Assembly: GCA_020440605.1 (NCBI GenBank)
Contig: JAGRNT010000016.1
Span: 36,216-100,215, forward strand
Direction of reading: 5' to 3'
Length of the DNA stretch: 64,000 bases
DNA from: a bacterium
GTDB taxonomy: Bacteria > 4484-113 > JAFGCY01
Part shown: positions 54,128 to 61,675 of the stretch, in pieces
Numbering within the stretch: the first letter of the stretch is position 1
Layout: each line of letters starts with the position of its first letter
Notes under the pieces: generated by a model
What the model was told of the DNA's origin: nothing
What the model saw: the letters and a program-made list of their open reading frames with translations, nothing else
The model's database searches: none
Program-made: the position numbers and the translations under genes

Positions 54128-55026
54128 TGCGGCAGTTCCTCTGCAGCCTGCTCTGCCTGCTGTGCCTGGTGATGCCGGGCCTGGCGCAGGCGCGACTCAA
54201 GGCCGAAAGCAGCGACCCGATGGTGCTGCTCGAGGAGGCCAAGCTGACGATCGCCGACGGCAAGCTGGCGCATGCCCAGGAACTGCTGGCGGAGATCCCG
54301 CTTGCGGATGCCGAGGACTATGTGGCCCAGGAGGTGCTGTTCCAGCAGCTGCTGCTCTCGGCGGCGCTGCTGCAGGCCACGGACTTCCTGCTGCGTGAGC
54401 TGGTCAGCGGCGAGCTGTTCGAGAGCGGTTATGCCGACTACCTCGTGGAGGAGCGCTCGCGCCAGGCAACGCAGTTCGAGGAGCAGTCGCGGCACTTCAT
54501 TGAGCTGAGCGGGACGGACCCTCAGCTGGAGTTCGTGCGATTCCGCCTGCCCTTCGTGACCGTGGAGCACCTGCGCGACGTGGAGCTCTACAGCGACGTG
54601 GAGATGCTGCGAGCGGCGGTGGATTCCTGGGGCCGCGATCAGCAGCGGCTCGGCAAGGGTCTGATCAATGCCCAGGCGCGGGTCGCGCTGGTACTGGTCT
54701 GCGCCCGCTTCTACGACCTGGAACAGGCCAGCGCTACGATCGAGGCGGTTTCGCTGCGCCTGCTGGAAGGCGTACCGGTGGACATGCGCGCCACCGTGGA
54801 ATGGATCGCCGAATTCAGCTACAGCGTTGCCAACCCCGCGGACGGCCTGGAGGAACTCAGCCTGCTGGCCCGCTCGAGCCTTGATCCCAGCGCCGCGGCT
54901 CCGCTGGAGGAAGCCGCCCCCGAGACTCCGGCGGCCAGCGCGCCAACGGAGGGCAGCGGCCGCAGGTTCGGGCTGAGGCGCGGCAACAAGCAGTCAAACG
55001 ATGTGGTGGAAAGGACGTCTGACTGA
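54127..55026 (+). CDS. Exported helical protein between tldD and tldE
   Basis: A 299-residue protein with signal peptide (SLLCLLCLVMPGLAQA). The body is TPR-like helices (LLEEAKLTIADGKLAHAQELL, RVALVLVCARFYDLEQASA), and the tail is low-complexity Pro/Ala then basic. It is translationally coupled to tldD. No family is recognised; it is related in plan to the next gene. Confidence 0.75.
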   Translation: MRQFLCSLLCLLCLVMPGLAQARLKAESSDPMVLLEEAKLTIADGKLAHAQELLAEIPLADAEDYVAQEVLFQQLLLSAALLQATDFLLRELVSGELFESGYADYLVEERSRQATQFEEQSRHFIELSGTDPQLEFVRFRLPFVTVEHLRDVELYSDVEMLRAAVDSWGRDQQRLGKGLINAQARVALVLVCARFYDLEQASATIEAVSLRLLEGVPVDMRATVEWIAEFSYSVANPADGLEELSLLARSSLDPSAAAPLEEAAPETPAASAPTEGSGRRFGLRRGNKQSNDVVERTSD

Positions 55027-55027
55027 C

Positions 55028-55873
55028 ATGCAGATCCTCAGACTGACAATCAGTATCATGCTCAGCGGCATCCTGCTGGTGGTGCCGGCCCTGGCTCAGG
55101 GCCCGGCGGACAACCTGGCGAAGGCCCGCAGCGAATTCTCCGCGGACCACATCTATGCGGCGGATGCCCTGCTGCAGAAGGTGATTGACGACGAGGCGGC
55201 CAGCCAGCTGCAGGTCGAGGAAGCGCTGTTCCTGCAGAGCATCATCTACTACGGTGACGTGCTGGGGGCGATGGCGGTGATCGAGCCGCTGGCGAGCGCC
55301 AGCAGCCAGGGCAGCGGCTACAAGGGCGAGGTCAGCCGCCAGCTGCTGCTGGCCCGGCGGGCATTCCATGTCGCGAGCACACGCTACCTGACGGCCACGG
55401 TGCTCGGCAGCAAGCTGGACAAGGTCACGCTGGAGCTGCCGCCCTTCACGGATGCGGATCTCGCGGCGATCAACAGCACGCTGTCCGACAAGGCGGCACT
55501 GGAGCGCATCCTCACGGATTATGAAACCGACAGCGCGGTGGGCAAGGGTCTGCTGGCCAAGTCCAGCCGGCTGGGGCTCTACACCGGCTTCGGGCGGATG
55601 CTGCCCCCGGGCGGGAGCCGCAAGTTCGCCTCGATCCGCTCGAGCTTCAAAAATGGCAGCGCCTTCACGCCCGTGATGTACATGGACTTCATCGCCGAGG
55701 TCTCGGTGGAAATGGCAATGCTCGTCAATGAGCCCAACGGCCCGGACCTGATCGACCTCGCGCGCCGCGCGGATGAGCGCATCATGGAGATCACCGGCGG
55801 CAAGCCGGACAACCTCTACGTCAAGAACGCCACGAGGCGCATGGCCGGTTACCGCAAGGCCGGCAAGGAGTAA
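55028..55873 (+). CDS. Exported TPR-like protein between tldD and tldE
   Basis: A 281-residue protein with signal peptide (SIMLSGILLVVPALAQG). Helical-pair pattern NLAKARSEFSADHIYAADALLQKVIDDEA at the start recalls that of the preceding protein, so both may come from one ancestor. It begins 1 nt after the previous stop and ends 2 nt before tldE. It probably acts outside the cytoplasm, whereas TldDE is cytosolic. Confidence 0.75.
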   Translation: MQILRLTISIMLSGILLVVPALAQGPADNLAKARSEFSADHIYAADALLQKVIDDEAASQLQVEEALFLQSIIYYGDVLGAMAVIEPLASASSQGSGYKGEVSRQLLLARRAFHVASTRYLTATVLGSKLDKVTLELPPFTDADLAAINSTLSDKAALERILTDYETDSAVGKGLLAKSSRLGLYTGFGRMLPPGGSRKFASIRSSFKNGSAFTPVMYMDFIAEVSVEMAMLVNEPNGPDLIDLARRADERIMEITGGKPDNLYVKNATRRMAGYRKAGKE

Positions 55874-55875
55874 GC

Positions 55876-57258
55876 ATGGCGGAAGTACTGGAAAAGCAGT
55901 TCACGACCAAGAAGCTGATGCAGCGCCAGGACGAGCTCGTGACCCTCGCGCGGCATGCACTGCAGAGCAGCGAGGCCGACCAGACCCAGGTGAACATCAT
56001 CACGAGCGACAGTGCGCTGACGCGTTTTGCCAACAGTGAGATCCACCAGAACACCTATGAGCGCGAGGCCAGCCTCGCGATCACCGTGCGCCTCGGCCAG
56101 CGCGAGGGCCGCGTCTCCACCAACGTGCTGACGCATGAGTCCGTGGCCGCCACGGTGGCACGGGCGGTGGCGGCGGCGCGCATCAGCCAGCCCAACCCGG
56201 ACCTGGCGGAGCTGCCCAGCGGCCCCTTCGACTACCCCTTCCGCGTGGACTACCACGAGGCCACCGCGGCCTGCACCCCCGAGGAGCGCGCCGACATGGT
56301 GATCAAGGGCTTCGCGGCGGGTGAGGACGAGGAGTTCCGCGCCAGCGGGATCCTGCGCACGGGGCAGCTCAACTGCGTGGTTGCCAACAACCTCGGCGTG
56401 GAGGCGGCGGTGCATTCCAGCTCCGCGCGCTACCAGGTGGTCTGGGGTGGTGCCAACAGCAGCGGCAAGTCCGACGTGCAGGTCCGCAACATCAGGGACA
56501 TCGACATCGAGGAGCACAGCACCCGCGCCTATGCGGTTGCCAAGAAGAGCCAGAACCCGCGCAATGACATCGAGCCCGGCCGCTACACGGTGGTGCTCGG
56601 CCCCAACTGCATCTCGACGATGCTCGGCTTCCTCGCGGGGCTGGGCTTCAGCGGGCGGCGCTACAACGACGGTGCAAGCTTCATGTGCGGCAACCTGGGC
56701 CAGCCGGTGACCGGAGCGCAGATCACGATCACGGACGACCCGCTGGACGAGCGCACGCTCTCGCTGCCCTTTGACAACGCGGGGGTGCCGCGCCAGCGCG
56801 TGGTGCTGATCGAGAGCGGCGTGGCCCGCGGCGTGGTGCATGATGCCAACACCGCCAAGAAGGCCGGCACCGTCAGCACCGGCCACGACACAGGGATGCG
56901 CTATCCCGCGCCGCGCAGCCTCGTGCTCAGCCCGGGCATTGAGGAGACGGCGGACCTTATCAGCGGCGTGGAGCGCGGGATCTTCGTCTCCAACTTCCAC
57001 TATACGAACGTAGTGGACCCGATGGCGACGGTGATCACGGGCATGACCCGCGACGGCACATTCCTGATCGAGGACGGCAAGCTCACGAGCGGCCTGACCA
57101 ACTTCCGCTTCACCCAGAACGTGCTGGAGGCCTTCGCCAACGTGACCGGGATGGGCTCGGAGCTGGTGTTCATGCCGGCCTTCTGGGGCTCAGGAGCGCT
57201 GGTGCCCGAGGCGATGCGGATTGACAACTTCAACTTCAGCGGCAAGACGGATTTCTAG
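55876..57258 (+). CDS. tldE: TldE/PmbA family protein
   Basis: A 460-residue partner of TldD, lacking the HExxxH zinc site as expected. Family features are RFANSEIHQNTYEREASLAI near residue 50, EPGRYTVVLGPNCISTMLGFL at about 235, and NFHYTNVVDPMATVITGMTRDGTFLIEDG near the end. The tldD-X-Y-tldE order keeps both subunits in one operon. Confidence 0.92.
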   Translation: MAEVLEKQFTTKKLMQRQDELVTLARHALQSSEADQTQVNIITSDSALTRFANSEIHQNTYEREASLAITVRLGQREGRVSTNVLTHESVAATVARAVAAARISQPNPDLAELPSGPFDYPFRVDYHEATAACTPEERADMVIKGFAAGEDEEFRASGILRTGQLNCVVANNLGVEAAVHSSSARYQVVWGGANSSGKSDVQVRNIRDIDIEEHSTRAYAVAKKSQNPRNDIEPGRYTVVLGPNCISTMLGFLAGLGFSGRRYNDGASFMCGNLGQPVTGAQITITDDPLDERTLSLPFDNAGVPRQRVVLIESGVARGVVHDANTAKKAGTVSTGHDTGMRYPAPRSLVLSPGIEETADLISGVERGIFVSNFHYTNVVDPMATVITGMTRDGTFLIEDGKLTSGLTNFRFTQNVLEAFANVTGMGSELVFMPAFWGSGALVPEAMRIDNFNFSGKTDF

Positions 57259-57266
57259 GAACAGTG

Positions 57267-57878
57267 ATGACAAAGTACTTTGACGACGACCAGAAGGAAC
57301 CGCCTGAGATCATCATCCAGGACCTGCGCCATTCGCGCGGGGCGGAGGCGGAAGAAGAGGAAGAGCAGCCCGAGCCTCAGCCGGAGCCCGCTGCCGCCGA
57401 GCCCCAGAGTACTGGCGCGGCTCCGCAGATGGAGGTCGTGGAAGCTCCGGCTGCCCCGGCCGCAGCGATGCATGATCATGATCTCGAGCATGATCAACAT
57501 GATCACGACCACAACCACGAACATGGTGATGGATCGATGGATGAACAGATGGCTGAGGCTGAGTACCGCCAGGTGCTGCAGATCTTCGAGCTGGGCCTGA
57601 ACAACTACCAGAAGAGCCAACTCGGGATCTTCATCCAGTTCGCGCTGATCCACCTCGGGCGCACCCCGCATCCCGCTACGGGTCTGGTGGCGACGGACCT
57701 GGACAAGGCGCGCTTCGCGATCGACCTGCTGCATGTGAGCTATACGCACCTCGAGCGCGAGCTGCAGCCCCAGGAGCGCCAGGAGTTCCAGTCGGTGATC
57801 GCCCAGCTGCAGATGCTCTACACGCAGCTTGCCGGCAATGCGCCGATGCCGCCGCAGGGCAGCGAGCCGGAAGCCTAG
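57267..57878 (+). CDS. DUF1844 protein with His/Asp-rich segment
   Basis: A 203-residue protein. The C-terminal domain fits DUF1844 (FIQFALIHLGRTPHPATG, DLDKARFAIDLLHV). Before it lies an acidic Glu/Pro/Ala tract and a His/Asp run (MHDHDLEHDQHDHDHNHEHG) that could bind zinc or nickel. It follows tldE by 8 bp, and AGGAA precedes the ATG. It overlaps the convergent gene by 4 bp. Confidence 0.82.
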   Translation: MTKYFDDDQKEPPEIIIQDLRHSRGAEAEEEEEQPEPQPEPAAAEPQSTGAAPQMEVVEAPAAPAAAMHDHDLEHDQHDHDHNHEHGDGSMDEQMAEAEYRQVLQIFELGLNNYQKSQLGIFIQFALIHLGRTPHPATGLVATDLDKARFAIDLLHVSYTHLERELQPQERQEFQSVIAQLQMLYTQLAGNAPMPPQGSEPEA

Positions 57879-58132
57879 ATCACATCATTCATGCTGAGCG
57901 TGAGCCAGCTGCAGTAGAGCGTGATGAAGGTCAGGAGGATGAAGCCGCCCACGCAGCCCGTGGCGAAGATTTCGCGGAAGTTCATCAACTCCCCTGATTT
58001 CTGCAGCTGGTGCGAGGCATTGTTGCGGCGGAATAGATAGGCCACCTGCCAGGGCGTGCAGATCGTCCAGATCAGCCAGAGCAGCACCAGGCCATGCGGC
58101 AGGTTCAGCAGGAACTTCATGTAGTCGGGCAT
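57875..58132 (-). CDS. Small two-helix membrane protein
   Basis: An 85-residue protein with two membrane helices (about 9-32 and 55-78) joined by a basic loop (FRRNNASHQLQ). No family is recognised. The start is ATG at 58132, 8 nt after minus-strand TACAAT (58146-58141), so a near-leaderless mRNA is likely; TTG at 58141 is less plausible. It is 24 bp downstream of the ComEA-like gene. Confidence 0.65.
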   Translation of the reverse strand: MPDYMKFLLNLPHGLVLLWLIWTICTPWQVAYLFRRNNASHQLQKSGELMNFREIFATGCVGGFILLTFITLYCSWLTLSMNDVI

Positions 58133-58156
58133 GCCGTCCAATTGTACGCCGCCGGC

Positions 58157-58654
58157 TCAGGGCACTGCGTCAATCCGCAGCAGCGGACGCAGGTGTTCCA
58201 GCGTGGCGCTGCCGATGCCCTCCACCTCAAGCAGCTCATCCAGTGAGCGGAAGCCAGCGCGCTGCTCACGAGCCATGACGATGCGCTCCGCCAGCACGGG
58301 GCCGATCCCCGGCAGTTCATCCAGCTCGGCAGCACTGGCGGTGTTCAGATCCAGCCTGCCGGAATCGCTCGAGCCGTTCGGCTGAGCTTCCTGCCGCTCA
58401 GGCGTTACCGGATCACTGGTACTGGATGTCTCAGTCAGAGCAGGAGCAGGGTCATCTGATCCAGAGGGGGGATCCGGGAGCAGCTGGACCCTGCCCTTGG
58501 AAGGTGAGATCACGGCTGCCGTGGGCTGCACACCGGTGCGCACGGGCTCCTGCTGCAATGCAAGGATGCGCCAGCGCAGGGCCAGGCAGGCGATGCAGAT
58601 CAGGGCGATCCCGCCGAGCATGATTGAAACGTAGAGCCTGCTGTTCAGTGGCAT
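58157..58654 (-). CDS. ComEA-like helix-hairpin-helix DNA-binding protein
   Basis: A 165-residue protein with one N-terminal membrane helix, a Pro/Ser linker and a C-terminal double HhH domain: LDLNTASAAELDELPGIGP, then FRSLDELLEVEGIGSATLEHL. This is the ComEA plan for a surface DNA receptor in natural transformation. ComEC is not in the window. Confidence 0.88.
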   Translation of the reverse strand: MPLNSRLYVSIMLGGIALICIACLALRWRILALQQEPVRTGVQPTAAVISPSKGRVQLLPDPPSGSDDPAPALTETSSTSDPVTPERQEAQPNGSSDSGRLDLNTASAAELDELPGIGPVLAERIVMAREQRAGFRSLDELLEVEGIGSATLEHLRPLLRIDAVP

Positions 58655-58723
58655 GGCAATATCAGTGAATAATTGACAATAAACGTTCTGAATTCTAGCA
58701 CAGAAACCGGCATTGTGTAAGCA

Positions 58724-58744
58724 CAGTCAAAGTACAGTCAAAGG
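58724..58744. promoter_or_regulatory. Direct repeat, possible operator
   Basis: ACAGTCAAAG occurs twice (58724-58733 and 58735-58744), 11 bp apart, about one helical turn, between the divergent ComEA-like and receiver genes. TTGACA at 58672-58677 may be a -35 box of the receiver gene. Confidence 0.4.
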
Positions 58745-58834
58745 GATGTGAAACAGGCGGTGATTCAGAAGGCAGGGGTTAATCTGCTGTTACGGAACTG
58801 ATAAATGCGCATGGGAATGCGGAAGGAGGCTGGC

Positions 58835-59275
58835 ATGAGCGTGGATACAAGGATGCATGAGCTGCTGATCGGAGGCGCCCCGGCTTCCGTGATCGGCATG
58901 CAACGGGTGCTTGTGGTGGACGACGACCCAGCCGTGCAGCGGGTGCTGCAGCGCACCATCGGCCGCATGGATCTCGACGTGAGGATCTGCGAGGATGGCG
59001 ATGAGGCCCTGGCCCTGGTCCGGAGCCAGCTTCAGCCCTTCGGGCTCGCGATCCTGGACCGCAATATCCCGGGCACGAGTGGCGCGGAACTCGTGAATGC
59101 GCTGCGGGCGATCTCGCCGGCGATCCGGATCATGATGATCAGCGGTGATGAGGCCATCGTCGATGAGGCCGAATTGCTGGAGTGCGGCGTGGAAGGCCTG
59201 CTCGTCAAGCCCTTCGAGCTCAGTGAGATCCGCAGCCGGATCATGCGCCTGCTGGACTGCCCGGACATCTGCTGA
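58835..59275 (+). CDS. Stand-alone response-regulator receiver
   Basis: A 146-residue receiver domain without output domain. It has the acidic pair in LVVDDDPA, the phosphoacceptor Asp in LAILDRNIPG, and the Lys in LLVKPFE. A short extension precedes the domain. AGGAGG lies about 6 nt before the ATG at 58835. Receiver-only proteins relay phosphate, often to an HPt protein; the membrane HPt at 48448 is a possible partner. Confidence 0.88.
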   Translation: MSVDTRMHELLIGGAPASVIGMQRVLVVDDDPAVQRVLQRTIGRMDLDVRICEDGDEALALVRSQLQPFGLAILDRNIPGTSGAELVNALRAISPAIRIMMISGDEAIVDEAELLECGVEGLLVKPFELSEIRSRIMRLLDCPDIC

Positions 59276-59295
59276 GCAGGCGCTAAAATCCACGG

Positions 59296-60147
59296 GTGAA
59301 CCAGCTTCTAGTCGAGGAATGCGTGCGCGCGGAACTGCTGGCCGATATCGGCAACGGTGACGTGACGACCGAATTCGCCCTGCAGGGCCGCGAGGTGCCG
59401 GCCCGCGCCGACATCCTGCTGCGCGAGCCCGGCGTGGCCTGCGGCTGCCATGTGGCACGCGAGGTCTTCCGCCAGCTCAGCGGCGAGGTGCGCTGCGTGC
59501 TGCATGTGCCTGAGGGCAGCCAGCAGCCGGCGGGCACCAGCCTGCTGACCGTGGAGGGGCCGGCGGACGCCCTGCTCAGCGGCGAGCGCGTGGCCCTGAA
59601 CTTCCTGCAGCGGATGTGCGGGATCGCCACGCTCGGTCGCCAGTGGGCCGACATTGCCAGGCCGCAGGGGATCCGCATCACCGGCACGCGCAAGACCACC
59701 CCGGGCTTCCGGATGTTCGAGAAGTACGCGATCCGCTGCGGCACGGGCTTCAACCACCGCATGGACCTCGACCACAGCGTGATGCTGAAGGACAACCACT
59801 TCGCCGCCAGCCCGTTCTCCGACTGGGAGGAGCTGGTGAAAAGCGTCAGGGCCCGGCTCAGCCATACGATGAAGCTGGAGGCCGAGGCCGATTCCCCGGC
59901 GATGCTCGAGCCGCTGCTGCGAGGCGGGGCGGACATCATCCTGCTTGACAACTTCAGCCCTGATCAGGTGCGTGAGGCGGTTGCCATGATCGGCGGACGG
60001 GCCACGGTCGAGGTCAGCGGCGGCGTGAACCTTGACAACATCGCGGACTACCTGATCCCCGGCGTGGACGTGATCTCCACCGGTACGCTGAGCCACAGCT
60101 ACCGCTCGCTGGACATCGGGATGGACTTCCTGGCGGGGGGCCGCTGA
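59296..60147 (+). CDS. nadC: Nicotinate-nucleotide pyrophosphorylase
   Basis: A 283-residue quinolinate phosphoribosyltransferase of NAD synthesis. Blocks are DIGNGDVTTEF, NFLQRMCGIAT, GTRKTTPGFRMFEKYAIRCG, NHRMDLDHSVMLKDNH and EVSGGVNLDNI. The start is GTG at 59296; TAAAAT (59284-59289) ends exactly 6 nt before it and no ribosome binding site exists, so it is leaderless. It overlaps coaX by one base. Confidence 0.96.
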   Translation: MNQLLVEECVRAELLADIGNGDVTTEFALQGREVPARADILLREPGVACGCHVAREVFRQLSGEVRCVLHVPEGSQQPAGTSLLTVEGPADALLSGERVALNFLQRMCGIATLGRQWADIARPQGIRITGTRKTTPGFRMFEKYAIRCGTGFNHRMDLDHSVMLKDNHFAASPFSDWEELVKSVRARLSHTMKLEAEADSPAMLEPLLRGGADIILLDNFSPDQVREAVAMIGGRATVEVSGGVNLDNIADYLIPGVDVISTGTLSHSYRSLDIGMDFLAGGR

Positions 60148-60908
60148 TGCTGCTCGTCTGTGACATCGGCAATTCCAACATCGTCTTCGGGATCTACGAC
60201 GGCAGTACGCTCGTTGCCAGCTGGCGCTTGACCAGCCGCCTGAATGCCACGGTGGACGAGTACCTGGTGATGACCGGGACCCTGCTGCAGCGCCAGGCGG
60301 GCACGGCGCGGATCAGCGATGCGATCATCTCGAGCGTGGTGCCGCCGCTCTTACCCAAGCTGCGCAGCGTGATCCGCGAGCTGACCGGAGCGGAGCCGCT
60401 GGTGGTCGGTCCCGGCGTCCGTACCGGGCTGGACATCCAGTATGAGGACCCGCGCCAGGTCGGGGCGGACCGGATCGTCAACGCAGTGGCCGCGATCGAG
60501 CGCCACGGCCCGCCGCTGATCGCGGTGGACTTCGGCACGGCCACGACCTTCGACGTGGTGCTGGAGCCGAATGTCTACCTGGGCGGGATCATCTTTCCGG
60601 GGATCCACATCTCACTGGATTCACTGGTGAGCCGCACCGCCAAGCTGCCCAAGGTGGAGCTCTCGCCTGTGGAGCGGATCGTCGGGCGCAATACCTCGGA
60701 GAGCATCCGCAGCGGGATCCTCAACGGCACGGGGGCGATGGTCGACGAACTGGTTGACAGGATCTGCGAGGAGCAGCAGATCGAGCCGACCGTGCTGGCG
60801 ACGGGCGGCTTCGCGGAGTTGGTGCGCGAGTACAGCCGCAGCATCCAGTTCGTGGAGACGGACCTGACGCTGTTCGGCCTGCGCCTGATCTGGGAACGCA
60901 ACCGCTGA
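60147..60908 (+). CDS. coaX: Type III pantothenate kinase
   Basis: A 253-residue CoaX: DIGNSNIVFGIYDG for phosphate binding, DPRQVGADRIVNAVAA, IAVDFGTATTFDVV, and GGIIFPGIHISLDSLVSRTAKLP. It starts CoA synthesis by phosphorylating pantothenate. Coupled to nadC through TGATG. Confidence 0.96.
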   Translation: MLLVCDIGNSNIVFGIYDGSTLVASWRLTSRLNATVDEYLVMTGTLLQRQAGTARISDAIISSVVPPLLPKLRSVIRELTGAEPLVVGPGVRTGLDIQYEDPRQVGADRIVNAVAAIERHGPPLIAVDFGTATTFDVVLEPNVYLGGIIFPGIHISLDSLVSRTAKLPKVELSPVERIVGRNTSESIRSGILNGTGAMVDELVDRICEEQQIEPTVLATGGFAELVREYSRSIQFVETDLTLFGLRLIWERNR

Positions 60909-61675
60909 GGGTGCAGGAGCCGGGTTGCAGGGTGTAGTTGGCAGCGAGCTCTCGGAGCAGAAACAGAATCAGAAGCAGAAACAGAAGCAGAAACAGTCAG
61001 GGGTGAAGTACCGGCGTCGCCCTGCGACGCCTGCACGCGAGGGGGTACTTCGTGTGCAGTGCACTTCGCGAGTGAGGGAATGTTGCCAACGCATTCCAGG
61101 AACTTCGTGCCTTCGTGACCAGCCCTCGTCGGCAGACAGCCAAGAAGACACGGAGGCCAGATACAGGGTTGCCAATCCCGTCAACCTAGCAAACTTCGTG
61201 GCATTCCCTCCCTGGCGCTGCGAGGCAGCGCCGGTCCTTGCAAGCTATGGATTCATTTCAGGTTGAAGCGGCCGTGAACGGCCTTCCACCTGTAGCCGGG
61301 ATTTTACACCCGTGAATTTCCTGACCTTGACCTCAGCGTTGCCAGCCGAGCACGGGCGAGTCGGAACAATCAGCAAACACAGAGCCGCAGAGGGCACAGA
61401 GTTTTCCTGATCTGACATGAAGTTTCGCAGCAGGGACTTCGTGGCAATCTCTTTCATGCGCTGCGAGGCAGCGCTGGTACGGCTCAATTGTGTGGGAGTC
61501 TGCTTTTCAATGATTCCCTTATGGTAATGGGACTCCTGGGTATCAGTTGCCAGAACCAGGAATTCCTCTGTGTTCTCAGTGCCTCTGTGTTTGAACAGCA
61601 TCGCCACATCATACCCTCGATGCTTCACGAGCGCAGGCGAGCCGGCGGGTTGTCCGTCCACACCACCGCCTACAC
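60909..61675. repeat. Long composite repeat region, no gene seen
   Basis: CAGAAACAGAAG hexamer run (about 60957-60998), hairpins GGCGTCGC-CCT-GCGACGCC (61013-61031), GGCGCTGC-GAG-GCAGCGCC (61214-61232) and its near copy (61458-61474), GGCCG-TGAA-CGGCC (61270-61283), and CACAGAG-type inverted arms (about 61378-61410 and 61562-61600). No open frame shows protein character. Confidence 0.75.
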
